This document shows positions 20,695-33,230 of a DNA stretch of 64,000 bases, piece after piece. The notes under the pieces were generated by a model. The model saw only the letters and a program-made list of their open reading frames with translations, did no database searches and was not told the DNA's origin. The position numbers were made by a program, and so were the translations under genes. Origin of the DNA: Adenanthera pavonina (lineage: Eukaryota > Streptophyta > Magnoliopsida > Fabales > Fabaceae). Positions within the stretch are counted from its first letter, which is position 1. Each line of letters begins with the position of its first letter. The stretch lies in NCBI GenBank assembly GCA_026686845.1, contig JAIVEN010000011.1:26336501-26400500 (forward strand), read 5' to 3'.

Positions 20695-22690
20695 TTTTCT
20701 TGATTTTAATGTTTCTTTGCATTTGTTTTTTTCCTGTTTTTTGTGATATGAAAATTGTGAGTTAAACGCAATTTAGGTTTTAAGGATTCTGACATGATTA
20801 GCAATCGGTCTTGTTTTCCATAAATTCAAATAAAATGGCAATGAGTTTGGTTGAGATAGATTGATTTAAGTAGTCCATTAGCCTGGAGAGGATTTTGGGC
20901 CTTATTATTATTCTTTCTTGTGTATATTCACCTATTTTGATTGTCACTTTAGTACTTGTCTTGTTTATTGATTAAGACTACAATTGCATATGTATGCATG
21001 AAGATGATTTAGGCATTCATTTATTTATTACCTACTTAGCCAAATAGCCAACCCATATATTTTATCCATTATTTAACCCCTTTGAGCCTAGACCTTTTCT
21101 TTCAAATTTCACACAAATTAAAAAAAAAGAAAAAAAATCTTTTCTTTCCCACCTTACCTTAGGAATTGAAGAGCATGATATTATATTTGTTAGGATGAAC
21201 GAACATATACATAGTGGATAGTTTGGATTATGAAAAAAAGGAATGAAAAAATAAATGGAAAAAGTAATGAAAAAAAAAGAAGAGGACAGAAAAAGAAAGT
21301 AAGAAGTAGAAAAAGAAAAAAAATTGAAAAGAAAGAAAAGTAAAAGGAATAAAAACTCAAACTAAGTTATTCTATTCATTCATTCCACATTATTGCTTGC
21401 TTGATACTTTTTATATTCGTAAGGTTGTCACCCCATTTTTTCCCATATTTTACTACTATACCTTTACCCAAACCCCATTACAATCTTGAATAAAGTCTTT
21501 TTGATTTGTGCATCGTATGTGGTATAGTTAGTGGAGATTGAGAAGATAAACAAGCTTATGATAGTGAGGTTTTGATAGGTTGAAATTGAGTCAAATACCG
21601 ACCTTATAAACTTTTGTGAGCTGAGAGTATACATTTATGCTGTGAGAGGATACTTGTCTTTGATTTGTCTTTATCAAATGAAATTGGCATGCTAGTTGTG
21701 TTTTTGGAATTCTGGAAATGTTAATTTTCTTTATTGTTAGGATCTGTAGAGCTTAAGTTGTTTCTAATTTTACAACTTTCATGTCCCTATTTTGTTTTTC
21801 TCTTCATTTTGAGTGTCCAAAATTTTACATCTTTACTCATGCTTTTGTTCTGTGTTAAGTTTTTGTCTAGGAGTGCAAAAAAACTAAGTTGGGGGGGGGG
21901 GGAATTGATAAATCATTTTTTTATATTTTTTATCTTTATTACTTAGTCCTTTTAGTAATGAATTTTGGATAATTAAGAGTATTTGGACTACATTTTATTT
22001 TATTAGCCAAATTTGTATTAATGGGATTTATTTGAGTAATTTTTTGATTTTATGTTAAAAATTCTCATTTAATCCTTTTGCACGTTGTGGATATTGACTA
22101 TTATTTTGTTCTGTCCAAATTATTTAAGCTTAATTGAATATAACATATGTTAATTTTCAATAAATTGGAATTAATTGCATTTATCTAATTTATTAATTCA
22201 ATCTTGAGTTTAAATTTATATTCTATATTTTTACACAATATGTCTACTGAATTATATTTTATTTTATGTAGATTATATGGAAATTCTTTTTGGAAATCAA
22301 TTGCAATAAGAGCTGGATAATTTTGGACATAAATGGAGATGTCTTTTGAAGTTTATTTATTTTAATTTTTATTTTTAATTTTAAAAATAAATTTATAACC
22401 ATTTAATTTTGGATTTTTATAGGTAATTTTAATTTAGGGTATTTAATAGTAGCTCTAACCTTTGAATGAAAAGGAAGGGTTGAGTGTTGTCAAGCGTGCC
22501 GCAAAACAAAAGGCCGAAAGGAAAAGAAATTAAAAGGAAAAGAGAGGACGCTGCACAGGGAGTAGTATGAGATGGAACCAAAAAAGAAAAAGCAGAAGGT
22601 GGCGGCAGAGTAATAAAAAATCTAATTTTAGTGCTTCTTTCTACAGTATTTTTTTTTTGTATCCATGACTGATAATATGAATTCTTTTCA
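20695..22690 (+). mobile_element. Probable Ty3/gypsy 3' remnant: PPT-like G-run and LTR-like sequence
   Basis: No reading frame is supported. Purine-rich DNA (about 21220-21360) leads to AAACTAAGTT followed by twelve G (21891-21902), then AATTGATAAATCA. A G-run ending in a TGATAA start resembles the PPT/LTR junction of Tat/Athila-type gypsy elements, and the CCCTTTGAGCCT word near 21077 fits their 3' regions. No second LTR or protein is present to confirm it, so the assignment is tentative. Confidence 0.35.
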
Positions 22691-22699
22691 GGTTTTTTA

Positions 22700-23072
22700 T
22701 CTTAAATTAATTATGAGATAGAGATTAAATTTAAATTTAAAAAAAATTATGAGTTAAAATGATAGAAATAAAAAAAATACTAAAAAATAATTTTAAACTT
22801 TAATTTTTAAGAGAAACATGTATACATATACATATATATTAAATAGATATTGAAAAAAGAAAATTATTTATTAAAAGTTAGGAAAAATTTTTGCACTAAA
22901 AGTACTTTTGATTAAAATTATCCAAATATAATCATTTTTGTTAAAATTAATTTTTAAATATATCATCCAAATATAAACACGTTAACCCAAAATCAATTTT
23001 TACCATAACCATGTTCTAAAATAATTCTATCTAAACTTCATTTTAATAAACAAAAAATCAAACGAGCCCTAA
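22700..23072 (+). repeat. AT-rich direct repeat, copy 1 of 2
   Basis: It is about 370 bp and collinear with 23586-23967 by eye. Shared landmarks in order: TTAATTATGAGATAGAG, GAGTTAAAATGATA, the CATATATA run, TTAAAAGTTAG, CACTAAAAGTA, CATCCAAATATAA, CACGTTA, and an ACAAAAAATCAAACG tail. It may be one of two LTRs of a small non-autonomous element, or two copies of a MITE. It has no coding content. Confidence 0.6.
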
Positions 23073-23585
23073 GATGAGCTTTATTTATGGTTGACAAATA
23101 ATTTGATTTGCTCTATAAACTTTATTTCATATACATGTACATAAATATATATATATATATATATATAAAAGCAACCCTGACCTTTCCAATTAGTAGTCTT
23201 AGTGTCAGAGTGTTTTCACTTTCAAAAAGCAGTTTGGCCCAAAACTAAGTTTTTTTTTATTTTTTTGTACATGTTTGGATGTCTCAACTAGATCACATTA
23301 GAGCCGTGATTTAGAAGATAAACAGAGTTGAGGCAGAAGTAGCTCCAATGTAGCTTTTTTGTTGGCTCCAATGAGGTTTGAAAAGAAGCCAGATAGAAAT
23401 AGATCACTAAAAATGAGAAAAAATAGTTATATGGGAAAATAAAATTCTCATAAAATTTCTTCTATTTAACAACCAAAATGTCCTCTCAAAATTTTAATCT
23501 TTATAGACCATAACATGTAAGAAAATGTTATATCAAATACACTATATCACCAATTAAATAAATACAGATTAAATTTAAGTCCAAA
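23073..23585. other. Interval between the direct repeats; AT microsatellite
   Basis: It contains an (AT)n run at about 23145-23167 and otherwise unassigned AT-rich DNA. No gene, PBS or PPT is visible, so if the flanking repeats are LTRs the element is non-coding. Confidence 0.5.
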
Positions 23586-23967
23586 GAAATTAAATTAATC
23601 ATGAGATAGAGTTTAAACTCAATTTAGAGAAAAATTATGAGTCAAAATGATAAAAAATAAAGAAAATAAAATGCTAGAAAATAATTTTAAACTCTTATTT
23701 TTTTAGAAAAACATATATACATATATATATATTTATTAAATAAATATTAGAAAAAGAAAATTTATTTGTTAAAAGTTGGAAAAAATTATTACACTAAAAG
23801 TATTTTTGATTAAAATCATTCAAATATAACTACTTTTTGTCCAAACTAATTTTCAAATAAATCATCCAAACATAAGCACGTTAGTCCAAAATTAATTTTT
23901 ATCATAACCACATTATAAAACTAATTCTATTAAAACTCATGTTTACTAACTGAAAACCAAACGTGCT
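23586..23967 (+). repeat. AT-rich direct repeat, copy 2 of 2
   Basis: This is the second copy of the repeat at 22700-23072, starting TTAAATTAATCATGAGATAG and ending AAAACCAAACGTGC. The two copies differ by many substitutions and small indels, so the duplication is old. Confidence 0.6.
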
Positions 23968-24535
23968 GTACGATGTTAGATTAGTTTTATAATTAATGGT
24001 TAATTGCAATGTATTAGTCATTTGAAAAGTATTTAACATGTTTTTCTAATTAATAATTCATTGCACCGTATTCAATATTTGAAAAATAATTTGAAAATTA
24101 TTTTTTACTTTTTTAAATTATATATTAATAACTTTCTTTTGTGTACAGTCATATTTCCAAGTGTAATTGTATCTCAATTTTTGTTTATTAACTGCAATGT
24201 GTAGTTACGTCTTGCAAGCAAAAAGTAGGAAATGATTGACAATTCATATTTTTGATTCTAAAAGCAACCTAACTGACACAACAACAACAACAAATGTCAT
24301 GTACAAGGAAGTTTTCAACAACTTAGAGTGAACATGTTTCTTGATTATTCATAAAGTGATTGATGAGTTCCAGTTTATGGATTTGTTTTACTTTTATGAG
24401 ATGTAGTTGGAGAAATTTGTGCTAATATGATGATTTTTTTTTATGATTATTGCACAGTTATAAAATGTCATATAAACGTATTATATTCATACTTACTGTG
24501 CTATGGTTATATGTTGTACAATTTGATTTTCCACA
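23968..24535. other. AT-rich intergenic DNA, nothing recognised
   Basis: No reading frame, RNA gene or repeat structure beyond a short (ACA)n run near 24280 is visible. Confidence 0.5.
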
Positions 24536-24646
24536 TATTCAGATCTAGAGATTTCATGAAGAACTTCATCTTCATCTTCCAATAGGTGTTATTTTGTCCA
24601 TTGAAGCCCAATGGTCTGCACATGCTAGCACTGTTTGGAAGAGTTC
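24536..24646 (-). pseudogene. Fragment of a copia gag N-terminus
   Basis: On the minus strand a short frame reads RPLGFNGQNNTYWKMKMKFF followed by MKSLDL and a Trp. It aligns with the gag start of element D (RPPGFIGEHFGYWKIMIQIY). It is cut on its N-terminal side by the gypsy LTR starting at 24647, and stops follow on the other side. It is a scrap of a minus-strand copia element, probably SIRE-related. Confidence 0.6.
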
Positions 24647-26927
24647 TGTAACACCTTAATTTAGGACCATTTTTCTATGTATCAAACCTCATTAAAGTCT
24701 AATTATACTTAATCAGAAGCTTGAATCACATAAAATTTAAAAACAGAATTTTTTATTTTTGTGGTACTGTTCATGTGAGAAATTCCATTTTTCTCGACAA
24801 AATTTGAAAAATCATAACTAATTCAATAACAATTATATGCAAGTGATTCAAGTCTCTAAAAATATATTAACATATTTTTTATATGGAAAAAATATCAAAC
24901 AAAGCAATGATTTGGCCAATTTGTACAATAAATTTCGTGAAATTTCATTATTGATATGGTTTGTTTCAGAAAAGCCGATTTTCTGGGCTAAATTTAAAAA
25001 TTCACTATAATTTGTACACTCATCCAAACTGAGTTCTCTTTGAACCAATTTAAATCTCTTTCTGTCTTATTTTCAACCATATATAACATTGATACATTAT
25101 ATCACAAAATGACTAAACAGTAGTTGGTTCACTCTATAATGGTAAGAATGATGATTTACATCCTAGTACCTTGTCAAACAAAAGTTGTAAAAGATTTACA
25201 TGGCCATAACTCATCCTCATATCATGCCATACATTCACTAAGATCTAAAGGAACATAAAAGCTTGGAGAAACAAATTTAACATTACATGTACAAATTTAC
25301 ACAAAACCTCTAAATCATGGCCGTTGTAAGCAAAATCAAGTTAATAATCAAATTCTTTCTCCTTTCCTTTCTCTTCCCTGGTGGTCTTGCCATGATTGCT
25401 TTGTAAACATGGTTAGTAGGTGGGATGGTGAGATTCCAAGAATCTCAGTACATAAACCCCATACATTCAACCATATCATCACAATTTGCATAGAAACATC
25501 ATGTAAACTTCAATACATCACATAGGCACATTAAGACATATAATTTTACAAAAATTTTGGCAGAGTTTTATTTCAAAAAATGGATGTCCTAGGGCTCAAA
25601 ACCCCTTATACAATTCAGCCAATCACATAGAAATGTCACAAAACAACATTTCATTCATATGCCATATTGTCAAATGCAAAGAAAGCAAGTATGACAATAT
25701 GATGCAAGTTAGGAGATTTAACCACCTTTATGTGTTCCCTTGATTTCCACACTTGGTCCACACCTTTTTAAGATTTTCAAAACTTCCTTGAACCTAGCCA
25801 TATCATCATTCAAACACTTTAGCCACTGGTTTCAAGGATTACACTATACCATACTCATAGAACCGAAAATTTTCATGTTGGTTTCCTTTGAGTTTTTCTT
25901 GAAACCATCACTTGTACTTGACTAATTTGGACACAAAGAATCCATTTTTGGGGTCAAAACATGAAATTACAATCCTATGAATAATGAAATACCCCTTATG
26001 ACTTTACTTTGGCATTGTGTGTAGAATCGAAGGAAAACATGACGGAGGAAGGCCTAAGTGGAGGAAAATGTAGCTCCATGCCACAGCAAGAGCGCGTCCA
26101 GTGGCTCTTTCCGACTGAAAACTGGTGGAGCTGCGGTGAGATATGCTAAGGCTACTACAACAATTAAGATTTTTGTTTAAATCTGGATCATTTCAGTTGG
26201 ACAGACGAAGGAGAAATGGAGGAAGAACATGAGAGCTCCACTAGGGTTCGAGATATCCGGCATCTAGGAGTGATTTTTGGACCTTCGAAGCTTGGATTCA
26301 AGTTGGTAAGTGATTTCTACTTCTCCGTCTCCCTTTTCTTCAGTTGAAATTTAGGGTTTTTCGGTTTTGAGTTGAGATCTTCGGTTTGGGTTGAAATCCA
26401 CTGATTGAAATGTATGAAATGGGGTTAAGGAAGTGTGTTTTGGTGTTCTTGTTGCTTGGATGTGAGTTTTGAAGGGTTTACGCATGATTTGAGTTTAACC
26501 CTAGGTTGTTTTCAGTTAGGGCTCTTAGGAATCCGAAGTGTATGTGGTTGAGTAGTGTTTGAATAGTCCCTAAGAGCTTATTGATGTATAAAAGGGGCAT
26601 TAGAACCTTGGGTTAGGCCAAAAGTAATTAAATTATTGTTTTGGTTAAATGATACATTATGTTAATTGAAGGATTGTGATATTGTGAAGGTTGTTTGGTA
26701 ACCTGAGAGGAGTTCAAGCATGCTGGACAACTCGAGAAGTTCATGAAATCTGTGTGTGGGTGGTATTGACACTTAAGGTAACCGGGTATTTATTTGTACT
26801 ATATTGTCTGTATTGTATGATAGTACGTATATTTATGTATATATACATATTTCTTTCATACCATGATATAGATGTATTTGTGCATATTGTTTTTATATAT
26901 CGTTGTATGCACACAGCTAGATGATGA

Positions 26928-27090
26928 TTATGATTATGAGGATGATGATGAATTGAGATGATGATATTGACATGACATTGTGATATGATGATGATGATTA
27001 TATGATGATACATGAGCATCACTACATGGCATTATGAGGTTATGATATATGGTGGACTGGGTGGTAATGACGATACGATATGATATATGA
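26928..27090. repeat. Low-complexity GAT/ATG-rich tract
   Basis: Irregular (GAT)n and ATGATG runs lie within the right-hand gypsy LTR piece. Such tracts are common in long chromovirus LTRs. Confidence 0.6.
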
Positions 27091-27380
27091 TGATATATGT
27101 TAGGGAGGATAAGGATAGGATCCTTGCGGCTAAATCGCCTCCTATAGCCAAGAGAGGAAAGGTGCACAGTGGACTGCACCTTCCCTAAATCACTGCCAAT
27201 TCGTGGTGGGATAGGGCAAGGAAAGCCATGGTCCGAACATTAGTGCTACCTTTGGCAGGGTTCACTAATGGGAGGTGAGCTTGGTGATGTCCCGGAATCA
27301 GTCTTCAACGACTGTTGGAAGGGAATTACCTATATGAAATGTCCTGTTATGACCTCTCTCTTTTTGACATTTCAGATTGA

Positions 27381-27602
27381 AGGACGAATCCTTTTCAAGA
27401 GGGAGGGAATGATGAAGGCAAGTTAAGGGAAACAGTGGGCCATGGACAAATTCAAGACCCACTTCAAGGCATTGGAGGACCAATGACCAGAGCTAGGACC
27501 AAAGCTATGAAGTAAGCCATGAATGAGTTGATCTAAAATATGATTAACATGGAACCATTGTATTTGAATGATTTTGAGGCCCAAAACAAAGAGCCAAGTT
27601 GA
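27381..27602 (+). pseudogene. pol: C-terminal tail of a Ty3/gypsy polyprotein
   Basis: The frame reads RTNPFQEGGNDEGKLRE, then GGPMTRARTKAMK and, after an in-frame stop, AMNELI, ending at TGA 27600-27602. The NPFQEGGND and GPMTRAR words are the usual end of plant gypsy polyproteins after the integrase region. Only the last 70 or so codons remain. It is embedded in a different, longer gypsy LTR. Confidence 0.7.
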
Positions 27603-28199
27603 AAATGTGGAGCCAAATTATAGTCAACAAGCCCAACTTGGAGAAGGCCCAATAAGGAAAAATTCACTTAAAATACATGTGCTTCTCATGTTGTCACTAA
27701 AAGTGACGTTTTAAATAAGTCTTATAAGGATTATTTAGTCAATTTGTTTCCTTTTGAATAATAGGCATGTAAGGATCTGATTTGATCTCTCTTTATTTAG
27801 GAATAGGATTTCAGCATATTCTCTTCCTTTTTGCTTTAAAGAGGAGCTAACTTTTCAAAGTCAAAATTAGAATTAAATGCTCCTTTTTTGCTTAGGGTTT
27901 CCTTTTTGTATTAATGAGTATTAATAAGGTTAGATTTGTGGGCTGAACTAAAGTTAGTTTGTGGTTTAATATTTGCTTATAAATAGGAACCTCTTGTACT
28001 CTTGCAAACCACAATATGAATGAGTGAATTTCTTTTCAGCAACTTTGTTGTTATTCAGTGAGTTCTTTCTTACTTATCCTTGAGTGCCAGAAAGAATGAG
28101 GACTTATCAAGGAGTGGTGATCCTTATGGCGTCCTGGAGTTAGGATTAAAGAGATAGGTTCTCTTTGAGTCTATTTCCTTCGACCAACATTTTGTCTCT
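27603..28199 (+). repeat. LTR following the gypsy pol tail (partial)
   Basis: After the pol stop comes a region with a TATAAATAGG box (about 27979), then CTCTTGTACTCTTGCAAACC and a TTCCTTCGACCAACA end at 28199. This fits a short Reina-like gypsy LTR with its 3' end at ACA. The 5' boundary is not clear. No second copy is present. Confidence 0.45.
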
Positions 28200-28989
28200 A
28201 TTTTCTTATTTTCATCATCTCTACTTTTCATATTGCATTCATGAATTGTATGATATATATGTATATGTATGTGTGTGGTTGTTCTTAGCTACTGAGACAT
28301 TGTCTCACACCCCTTTCCCATGAACTAACCTTTCAGGTGACGGTTCTGGCACTAGTCCGGAGAAGATATGGGAGTAGCTACGTACGTAGGAATAGTCTAT
28401 GTAGCGTGTGTATTTTGGATAATGTATCTTGTGCCAAGTAGGATAAAAGGTTTTATAATGAATATGTGATACTAGAAGGATTGTCATGGATGAATGTATG
28501 TTTGTGTTGTATGTTGCATTGTGGTGTTTATATGATTATGGATGTTGTGAAGTTAATATGGTGGTGTTGGTGAGCTTTGGTTAATAAGTGGCCAAAATGA
28601 TATCAGGGTCTAGAATCTCCATACAGAGTTAGATTGAGGTAAAAGTGGTGTCTATGGGTAGATTAGAACTAAATTGACTTGTAGGAGTTGGAATCAAGTC
28701 AATCGGACGTCAAAGCGTAAAGTTTTGTTAGTATGGAAACCAGCATGGGGCAACAGGGCTCTAGTGTATAGACCGTGGCACCAGTGAAGGCAGAAGCATA
28801 TGCAGAATAGGGAAGGCTGAGCCACTACGGTATTGTAGCGGCCACGGCCCTAGCCCAATTTCTAGCATTTTTGTGTTCATTTCCACTGTTTCGAAGTTTT
28901 GAGGAATTGTTATGAGATGTTGGATTGTGTTTAGTTAGAATTTGAAGTTTTTGGTTAAGTGTGAAGGTGTCAGGAGGTAGGGTGTTACA

Positions 28990-29641
28990 ACTTGTTAGTG
29001 TATATAGAAACCTAATAAAGAAACTAAAATGCAATGACTAAAATACAATACTATAGTACAAATAGTAGAATATACCCAATACAAACAAGAAGGTTGATAA
29101 TATTTTTCAACAACTAAAATATAAACACCAAGAGAAGCAGACATATACAACAATGCAAAGAAGTAGATTTTGTTGGACTTGGATGCCCTTTGGTCTTGAG
29201 GAACAATAAGTTTGATGCATTTGATGTTAACAAACTTCAATATCAAAATGCTTGCTAGGATGCTGGTAGTAAAAGATGCTTTAACAGATGCTTTAGAAGG
29301 ATGATGGTCATCTTTGTCCCTTAAACATTTGACAATTAATTTCTACAAACAAGGGGATACAAAATTATTTCGAGTCACCCAAATACAAATATGAAACAAT
29401 TAATGAAACTAAGAAGTTAAAAACTTAAAAAATAAGAAACATAGTTGGTGTTACAAACTAAGAAAAACTCATAAACTAAGAAAAACTCAGAAGTCATAAA
29501 CTTGGCCATGTAAAAACCAAAATCTAGAGATTTTAAAAGAACAACTGGTGTTATTATGATATGCCTCACTGTCAAATCATCTGGCAACTCAAAAGTCATT
29601 TTAGAGCCCAGCTACTTAATCTAGCAACTCATTGAAGCTTT
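28990..29641. other. Unassigned AT-rich DNA left of element D
   Basis: No gene or repeat is recognised. The last five bases, GCTTT (29637-29641), are the left target-site duplication of element D. Confidence 0.5.
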
Positions 29642-31391
29642 TGTTAATTCAGATAGTTTTGATGATTCTAAACAAATGAACTTGGAAATCCCATATCAAA
29701 GGAACTCAAGCAAAATGAAGAACAAATTTGCAGTTTTCTGAAGATTGAAGAATTGTTTCACATATTTTAGAAAGCTATTTGTAAAAGAAGGTAGTTCAGC
29801 TTTGAATTTCAATTCACCCAATATTAAATGAGATGCCTAATTGAATAATTAATGATTAGCTCATGATTTCAAAATTGTTTTCATGAAAAGAGCTACCCTA
29901 TGTGGATAAAGTTTTAATTTCAAAAATGTTTTTAAGTATTCACTTTATTTTCATGAAAATGTTTCAGCAGATGAGGATAAAGTTTCAAGTTCAAAGATGT
30001 GTCTAACTCTTTACCGTGTTTTCATGAAAATATTTTACCTTTTGTGTACAACCATTGAATGTTATGAGGATAAAGACTCAATCTCAAAGCTTTTCCAAAG
30101 CCCATTCTTCAATTTCATAAAAAGGGGTTGAGGTTATCCGCATAACACAGCTTGGAGACCATGTTATCAAGTCTGTCCAGATGCTTATCCTGATAAAGTA
30201 GGTATCTTATTCGGATAAGGGAGTGAATAGTTAAGGCCAATTGTACTGTATAGCCCGTTATTCACATAACTTAGGGAGGTTATCCACATGATGTGTGTTA
30301 CAAAGCACACTCTTCTCTGTTAATAGGTTATCCGCATAATCTATGGAGGTTATCCACATAACCTATGTTTCAGAATACTTGGACTTTCCTTGGTTAAACA
30401 AGTTATCCACATAACCTAGCGAGGTTATCCACATAACCCAAGGAGGTTATCCACATAACCCATATTACAGACTCATGGCTCTTCTTTAGCAAAATAGGTT
30501 ATCCGCTTAACCTTAGGAGATTATCCTGATAACCTCAGTTTTACAAAAACTCAGTTTGAGAAAAACTGAACGTTATCCTAACAACTGAGTATGTTTTCAT
30601 GAAAAAATTTTTGAGCTAAAACTTAGTCATTCTAGGAAGCACATTATTGTATAACCTAGCTAGGTTATTTGCATAATGAAAGGTCTACGTTGAAAATAAA
30701 AGCACACAATCACTCATTATTAGCATAATCTGAGGAGATTATCCGTATAACCTCTATCAGATACATTCAATGCGGTAGGTGAATGATTATTTTTCTAAGA
30801 GTAACAGCTAATCTTTGTTTCCAACAGACAGTTTTTCTCTAAAACAATAAATAAGACCTCATTTAAGTTGTTGGGTAATGAGGAAAAACATAAAAACATC
30901 AAAACTCTGCAGATTTGATTTCTAATTCATTCAAACCTTACCTACCCTCTGTTTAGCTCATTCAGTGTACTTAAACTTTCATATCCATTCTTTTGAGAGA
31001 AAGTTTTCATTCTGTATATTTCTACACACTTGTAGATAGTATTTAGTGTGAGAATATACTATGAGCGTTGTTCTTACTCTTGAGTGAAAAGAGTGAGAGA
31101 GAAACTTGTTCAGCTCAAAGTTTGGGCTGGTGTTGTACTGCAGTCATTATAAGAACCCATTCAAATCTTGCAAGAGATAGTGGAGAAATCTCAAGTAGTG
31201 GCTTGAAGAGTGGACATAGGTCAAATGGAGTAGACCGAACTAAGATAAATTACTGTGTCCTCTTCTCATTGCTCTTTATTTCTTATACTCTATTATTTAG
31301 TAATCTTTTATTATCATTGTTGTATTTCCTTTTTGTAGAAAAATTCAAACTTCTCAATTCACCCCCTCTTGGGAAGCCAGCTAAACTAACA
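29642..31391 (+). repeat. 5' LTR of element D (1,750 bp)
   Basis: It starts TGTTAATTCAGATAG and ends CTAAACTAACA. The first 60 bases and last 150 bases resemble family 1 LTRs (GTTTTGATGATTC; CACCCCC, CTTGGGAAG). The middle is different and carries the family 2 motif array. The TATA region is degraded to CAATAAATAAG near 30845; the 3' LTR keeps TATAAATA. Confidence 0.92.
30120..30760 (+). repeat. Family 2 motif array in the D 5' LTR
   Basis: About fifteen copies of a 16-bp dyad, best form GGTTATCC(G/A)CATAACC, occur singly or in back-to-back pairs (clear near 30307-30440). Half-sites GGTTAT and ATAACC flank a CCGC/CCAC core. The spacing is irregular. The same dyads fill the E LTRs and the D spacer upstream of ORF2. 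Confidence 0.85.
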
Positions 31392-31393
31392 AG

Positions 31394-31405
31394 TGGTATC
31401 AGAGC
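31394..31405 (+). promoter_or_regulatory. Primer binding site (initiator tRNA-Met type), element D
   Basis: TGGTATCAGAGC starts two bases after the LTR end. It complements the 3' end of plant initiator methionine tRNA, the usual primer of copia elements. Confidence 0.9.
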
Positions 31406-31446
31406 CCAGACATCCAGTTGAAGGATCTAACAATCCAAGAGAAAAC

Positions 31447-33229
31447 ATGGCTGGCTTTGGTGAAGGTATTCTTTTAGAAGGAAACATCACTAATAGACCT
31501 CCTGGGTTTATTGGAGAACACTTTGGATATTGGAAGATCATGATACAAATCTATCTTCAATCCATTAACTTGGATATTTGGTTGGTCATGCAGAAGGGAG
31601 ACTTTGTCTCGATGAAACTACAAGATGACAGGAAGTACAGAGAGAAACCTAAAGAGGAATGGAAAGAGGAAGATAAGAGAAGGGTTCTTCTCAACTTTAA
31701 AGCTAAGCACTAGCTAATCAGTGCCCTCAACCAAGATGAATTCTACAAGGTGTCCCAAAGTACAGCAGCCAAATGTATGTGGGACAGTTTGGGGATTTCT
31801 TATGAAGGAACAACCGGGGTGAGGGAAAATAAATTGAATACGTGCATAGGAGAATATGAAAGCTTCAAGATAAAGGAGTGTGAAAATATCAAGGAATTGC
31901 AGAAGAGATTCACTTTCATTGTGAATCAACTGAAGAGCCTTGGAAAGGAATACACTCAATCTGAGAAAGTCAAAAAAATTCTTAGAGCCTTGCCCATTGA
32001 GTGGCAACCAAAGGTGACAGTAATAGAAGAAGGTAGAGGAGAATCAATGACATCTGTCATAGCTCTCTTTGGAAGTCTTAAAGTATATGAAGGGAAGCTG
32101 AAGGCCCTTAAAGAATCTATATCATATGACAATAAGAAGAAGAGTCTAGCTCTCAAGGTAGAATTAGAAGATGATAATGATTCAAAAGAAGATGCTGAGC
32201 TAGACGAAGAGATGATAGCTATGCTTGTGAGAAGATTTGGGAAAATGTATGGAAAGAAGGAATTTAGAAGATTTACAAACAAAGATGGAGCCATTAGGAG
32301 CAAGAAAGAGAACAAAGACTCCATCATATGCTACGAATGCAAGAAACCTAGATATATCAAATGGGAATATCCTCTGTTGAACAAGAAACAAGGAAAGGAC
32401 AAGAAGGCTGATAAGGGGAAAAAGAAGAAAGCCTTTATATCTTTCATCTAGAGAGATAGTTTAGATGAAGAGGAAGCAGCAGAAGATGATAAAATTGCTA
32501 ACCTATGCCTGATGGCTCAAGAGATTGCAAAGAAGGAGAAGAATCACAACTAAGACATTGACCGTGACTCTGAGGTAAATGATTCCAAACCCTCCTACAA
32601 TGAACTACATGTTTCACTCAATGAACTGATGGCTGAATTTCTCAAAGTATCTAAATAGTTGAGTCAAGCTAAAATGAAAATACACAAGCTTGAAAGTGAA
32701 TCTCATACATCTTGCATTGCTTCATAGTTCTCTTCTTCTTCCACTACTTCTGTCTGTGTCTTATGCATTGAGTTGAGAGATAAGAATAGTTATATTCACA
32801 AGACTCTAACAAGCTTACTAGAGGTGAGGACATACTGAAAGCATTACTAGGAAATCAAATTGTAAGTCAGAAGAAAACTGGTCTAGGATATGACCCATGT
32901 GTGACCAAGGAGAAACTGAAAATCAAGAAACAAAATCTTTATTTGAGAGATTTTGTGCATGTTAATAAAATTAAGCCAACTCAAAACATAGAGTCATTCC
33001 GAGCTCTTAAAAATCAAAAAGACAAATACTATTGTCATTATTTCAGAAATGCATCTCTTTCCTCTAGCACTTTCTCCACTTGTCACTTCTATCACAAGAA
33101 GAGTCATATGTCCTCCATCTCGTATACAAGAAGGAAGGAAATGGCAATGGGATGAAATGGATTCCCAAGGATTCCTCTACTAACCATAAAGGACCCAAGC
33201 AAATATGGGTACCTAAAAGAAAGAACTAA
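31447..33229 (+). pseudogene. gag: gag of element D, many stops
   Basis: ATG at 31447 begins MAGFGEGILLEGN, followed by RPPGFIGEHFGYWKI and the UBN2/DUF4219-like N-terminal domain, then the acidic region and the first knuckle (CYECKKPRYIKWEY, about 32329-32370), where the His and last Cys are both Tyr. The second knuckle is also damaged (TCHFYHKKSHMSS). Stops include TAG at 31711-31713, TAG at 32449-32451 (Trp), one near 32551, TAG at about 32656 (Gln) and one near 32726 (Gln). It ends KRKN and TAA at 33227-33229. It is the only gag here with its start codon intact. Confidence 0.9.
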
Positions 33230-33230
33230 A

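Larger units (their letters stand above)
24647..28989. mobile_element. Composite of two Ty3/gypsy-type LTR pieces in opposite orientation
   Basis: It begins TGTAACACC (24647) and ends GGGTGTTACA (28989), so it looks like one unit, but the two sides are 3' LTR ends facing outward. The left part (24647 to about 26000) is collinear with the left ends of the solo LTRs at 43052 and 52795, which read on the minus strand. The right part (about 26200 to 28989) reads on the plus strand, with GGTAAGTG near 26308 and CAGGTGACGG near 28335, typical of Tekay/Del-type LTRs. The flanks AGTTC and ACTTG do not match. A separate gypsy fragment sits inside (27381-28199). No gene is otherwise seen. Confidence 0.6.

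Noticed and set aside
20480..20722. GC-rich segment as a coding exon or CpG island of a host gene
   Set aside because: It lies between the hAT terminal repeat and the hAT gene, and GC-rich subterminal regions are usual in this group. No conserved frame is found.
21891..21902. G12 run as a G-quadruplex
   Set aside because: It is a single uninterrupted run and is better explained as a PPT-like end next to TGATAAATC, or as slippage.
26690..27180. Small frames around the GAT-rich tract as genes
   Set aside because: They are low-complexity translations of a microsatellite-like stretch inside a gypsy LTR, without domains.
30307..30440. TTATCCACA words identical to the bacterial DnaA box
   Set aside because: They are part of the longer palindrome GGTTATCCACATAACC in a plant LTR. 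Replication initiation by DnaA does not apply to nuclear DNA, so the match is chance.
30120..30760. TTATCC as a plant sugar-repressible element or I-box/GATA site driving the LTR
   Set aside because: The 6-base core is matched, but the conserved unit is a 16-bp dyad, so the short-site explanation leaves most of the conservation unexplained. Kept only as an alternative.
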